NCBI GenBank assembly: GCA_024305745.1
Contig: JAHRBS010000010.1
Coordinates: 3,355,501-3,419,500, forward strand
Length of the DNA: 64,000 nucleotides
Origin: Polyporus tsugae
Taxonomy: Eukaryota; Basidiomycota; Agaricomycetes; Polyporales; Polyporaceae
Direction: 5' to 3'
Position 1 is the stretch's first letter. Every line of letters starts with the position of its first letter. Position numbers and translations under genes: made by a program. Of this stretch, positions 61,701-64,000 are shown piece after piece. The notes below the pieces were generated by a model, which worked only from the letters and a program-made list of their open reading frames with translations, ran no database searches and was not told the DNA's origin.

Positions 61701-62042
61701 TGGACGCGAAGCTGGGTGCGTGGAAGGCGGGCAAGGAGAACAATATCCGCGCGCTGATCGCGAGCCTGGACACGGTGCTATGGCCGGAGCTCGGGTGGCA
61801 GAAGGTCGGAATCCACGAGTTGGTGAGCCCGAGCCAGGTGAAGATCAGGTATACGAAGGCGATTGCGAAGCTGCATCCGGACAAGGTGCGTCAGACAGTG
61901 TTTTGTCTTGTGGGACGGATAGCTGATGGGTTGGTGGTTGGGCTTGAAGCTGAACGTAAAGAACACAACGCTGGAGCAGCGGATGATCGCGAATGGGGTG
62001 TTCGGGGCGCTGAACGAGGCGTGGAACGTGTTCAAGCCGTAG
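58733..62042 (+). CDS. SWA2: Auxilin/Swa2-like clathrin-uncoating J-domain protein
   Basis: Exons 58733-59623, 60080-61885 and 61950-62042 give a closed 929-residue protein. Auxilins bring Hsc70 to clathrin coats and drive their disassembly. The N-terminal 300 residues are disordered with short DxF/DLL-like clathrin or adaptor motifs (DAFADLWN, DDLGFGSF, SLLDWDEF). A UBA domain follows (LLGQIVEMGFSVQQARIAL), then a TPR region (EKFKLGQYGEAETFYTVAI, NNRALTRLKNGDASGAVEDC). The C-terminal J domain has GWQKVGIHELV and IAKLHPDK with the essential HPD, ending LEQRMIANGVFGALNEAWNV after the last intron. This UBA-TPR-J order is that of yeast Swa2. Intron 1 is 456 nt, long for this genome. Confidence 0.92.
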
Positions 62043-62473
62043 AGGAAGTTTTGGTATTTATGGATTATTAGGATGCCATTCTTCATACATCTACATAGTA
62101 GAGGTCAGGGCTTTACCGCTAGAAAACTAAACTTCTGACGTCTATGGACACTGCTCGTACATTTGTATGAAGGGTTGGAAGGGAGGGGGTATTTATCCTA
62201 CGCAAGATGTCCATTGCTGCCAACTACCAGTTCCCACTGATCACGGTCATCGCAAACATTCCCGGGTGCTGCACACATTGGTTGACGTCGGACGAACGTG
62301 TTACCCACACTTCCAGGGGAACTGGCGAGGTCTCGCCCATCTGCGTTGTCAACGCGAAACGCTTTAGCCATGCCGGTCTTTATCTCCCCTCTACCCTGTG
62401 GGAACATACCTCTGGGTTGTATGGTTCACCAGTGCCAAGCTGGATAAGGCAGCGCCAGTCGGCGTGCACGTCC
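62043..62473. other. 3' flank of the auxilin-like gene
   Basis: No supported gene. A minus-strand frame with DADWRCLIQLGTGEPYNPE-like content hints at more coding debris linked to the next region. Confidence 0.3.
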
Positions 62474-63232
62474 TCATCCGCTGCGGGGTGCTGCAGGGCA
62501 CTCTTGGATGGATATGTATAGTATTGACCTGCTTTCGAGGTCAGTACTCATTCCCCGCGATAACACTACATAGGTGCCCGACCTCGGAGCACCCGGCAAT
62601 CCAGTGCGTAATGTTGCGCTGCTTGAAAACTTGTCCGGGTCCATCTCGCTGCGTATTTTCTCGACCGTCGTCTCCGTGTCCACGGTCGACGCATGCAGCA
62701 CACGGACGAGCCATGCACCGCCCTCAGGGTCGCTCACGACGGTCTGGTCAAAGCACGCAAGGCTCGCGTCTTCGGCGCAAATGAGCGAGCACCTGGATGA
62801 TTCTGCTCTGTCCGGGCTGTGGCTCCGCCGTGAGCTTGGTGCGGAACTCTTCGGGTGTCTGCGGAGATGAGACATTGATATGGATGTAGGGGATAAGATA
62901 TCTTTTGCACAACGCGGCTACTCTTCACCAGGCTCGAGGACGGGGTTGTTACCCCCAAGGATGGCGGAAACGGTGTGGTCGAGGATGTCGGAAGGGGTGA
63001 CGCCGTCGGAACGCCGGGCGTACTTACACCGGGAAGTAAGGTGTGACGAGGTCGAGGCATTCAGCTGTGTTCCGAGCGTGGTGTCTTCGGCTGCAGTCTT
63101 CGGGAGTGGGTGGCGGTGGATGCCACGAGCAGATGGACGATTTCGATTTTGAAAGCCCGGAGTGTGTAAAACGGAGATCTGCCTGGGGCTATGCTGTGGT
63201 TCTTGTTGGTCTGCTGTTACTCGATTGAGCAT
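62474..63232 (-). pseudogene. Coding-like region of unknown protein, probably a degraded multi-exon gene
   Basis: The minus strand has protein-like pieces in different frames. RRSDGVTPSDILDHTVSAIL with GGNNPVLEPGEE lies at about 63010-62918. EEFRTKLTAEPQPGQSRIIQ follows, then, after a possible 50-nt intron, TVVSDPEGGAWLVRVLHAST and ETTVEKIRSEMDPDKF. Next comes QRNITHWIAGCSEVGHLC in a shifted frame near 62620-62570. Some frame changes fit introns; the shift after DPDKF has no good splice sites. I do not recognise the family. It could be a real gene with unusual splicing or a recently broken one. Confidence 0.4.
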
Positions 63233-64000
63233 ATCGGTCGTGGGACGCCCTTGAAATTTTCAGCGATCACCGCTGAAACCGCAGAAGGCGCGAACTTACA
63301 TATCGATGATCGTGTCTTGGCAACTTCTCGAGGCACCAGAGAGGTTTACGTGAGTGTCGCGCGGGTGAAACTGACGGAACACGACAAGCATCCGTCGGGG
63401 AGCCCTCAGCCCTAGGCCGTTCCGCGAGAAAGCCTTCCATATCGGAGTCGCAACGACGTCGGCGCTGTCGGACTCGGACATGGCCCCGATTACTTATCTT
63501 GGCCCGCATGATAGGCAACGCTCGGTGTGGGAGAGGCTTCCGAAGAAGAGTGGAATATGGCAGCGTCGCGGAACATTGCCCTTCGCCCCATTAATGTCAA
63601 ATGTGTCTCCTGAATTTGAAAAACTTGTACCAATCAAGGAAGGTGTCAGGCGGATACATACAAGCGAGAAGCACGTCGGGGAGTGAACGATGTTCCAGAG
63701 GTCCTCGTAAGTGTGGCCTGGACGGGCTGGTAGATGAAATGTTGGGCGGGAGGGGGCGGGATGGCGGCCAGTGCGACTGGCGGAGTGCGACGGGCGGGTT
63801 TGGAGATAATCACCAAAGTTGGAAAGATACATGTGCTCGGCTTCCGGGCCCACCCGGCCGACACCGCATACCGCGCGTCTAATGCATTTCTTTCCGATAC
63901 CACCGTCATCTCCCTCCATCTTCCATGTCTCTGCGTATCGCTTGCCCCAAGGCAGAACAGTCGTCATCGGCATTTTCAGACAATGTCGATACCTTTGGAT
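63233..64000. other. Unresolved right end of the window
   Basis: A minus-strand frame from 63481 (MSESDSADVVATPIWKAF) ending in a GTAAGT donor-like site near 63300 could be the first exon of the degraded gene at 62474-63232. Another minus-strand start at 63973 (MPMTTVLPWGKRYAETW) and a short plus-strand frame at 63480-63686 are equally uncertain. No firm call is possible. Confidence 0.3.

Overview
The window is nuclear DNA of a filamentous basidiomycete, most likely a wood-decay Agaricomycete of the Polyporales type. Evidence: GC-rich coding sequence, many introns of about 50-60 nt with GT..AG ends, several 9-23 nt micro-exons, a myosin-motor chitin synthase, HET-domain genes, and an expanded F-box-like family whose proteins begin MGQxW. 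No rRNA, convincing tRNA, CRISPR array or intact transposon was seen. I built gene models by splicing by eye; exon ends are given in each entry, and models marked closed keep phase from ATG to stop.

Layout. 1-966: 5' part of dipeptidyl peptidase III (-). 2-8.1 kb: a cysteine-tailed conserved protein, a CoA-type Nudix hydrolase and a membrane protein (all -). 8.45-10.2 kb: secreted phytase-type acid phosphatase (+). 10.4-11.0 kb: relic of an F-box-like gene. 11.4-17.8 kb: chitin synthase with myosin motor (-). 18.2-21.3 kb: COPI beta' subunit Sec27 (-), divergent from a WW-like, multi-pass membrane protein (22.1-25.4 kb, +). 26.6-38.7 kb is an accessory stretch: a methionyl-tRNA synthetase relic, an intact F-box-like gene (+), two tandem HET-domain genes (-), a small membrane protein (+) related to the 22.1 kb gene, and a diverged F-box-like gene (-). 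39.3-41.5 kb: cytochrome P450 (-). A nearly 4 kb gene-poor gap leads to a Cdc4-like F-box/WD40 protein (45.4-48.2 kb, +). 48.7-50.0 kb: HNH-domain protein (-). 50.3-55.4 kb: an F-box-like pseudogene, an intact F-box-like gene and a second MetRS relic (-), next to the intact mitochondrial-type MetRS (56.4-58.4 kb, -). 58.7-62.0 kb: auxilin/Swa2-like protein (+). 62.4-64.0 kb: coding-like but unresolved sequence.

How it fits together. Housekeeping genes dominate the flanks. Sec27 and the auxilin serve vesicle coats, the chitin synthase the cell wall, MetRS organelle translation, and the Cdc4-like protein SCF ubiquitin ligases. The accessory stretches carry fast-evolving families (HET, F-box-like, HNH). 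The clearest unusual structure is a dispersed duplication: an F-box-like gene with a decayed MetRS piece upstream occurs at 52.9-55.4 kb and again, inverted, at 26.6-28.9 kb, with a broken copy at 50.3-51.5 kb and a relic at 10.4-11.0 kb. The intact MetRS beside the first copy suggests the unit arose there.
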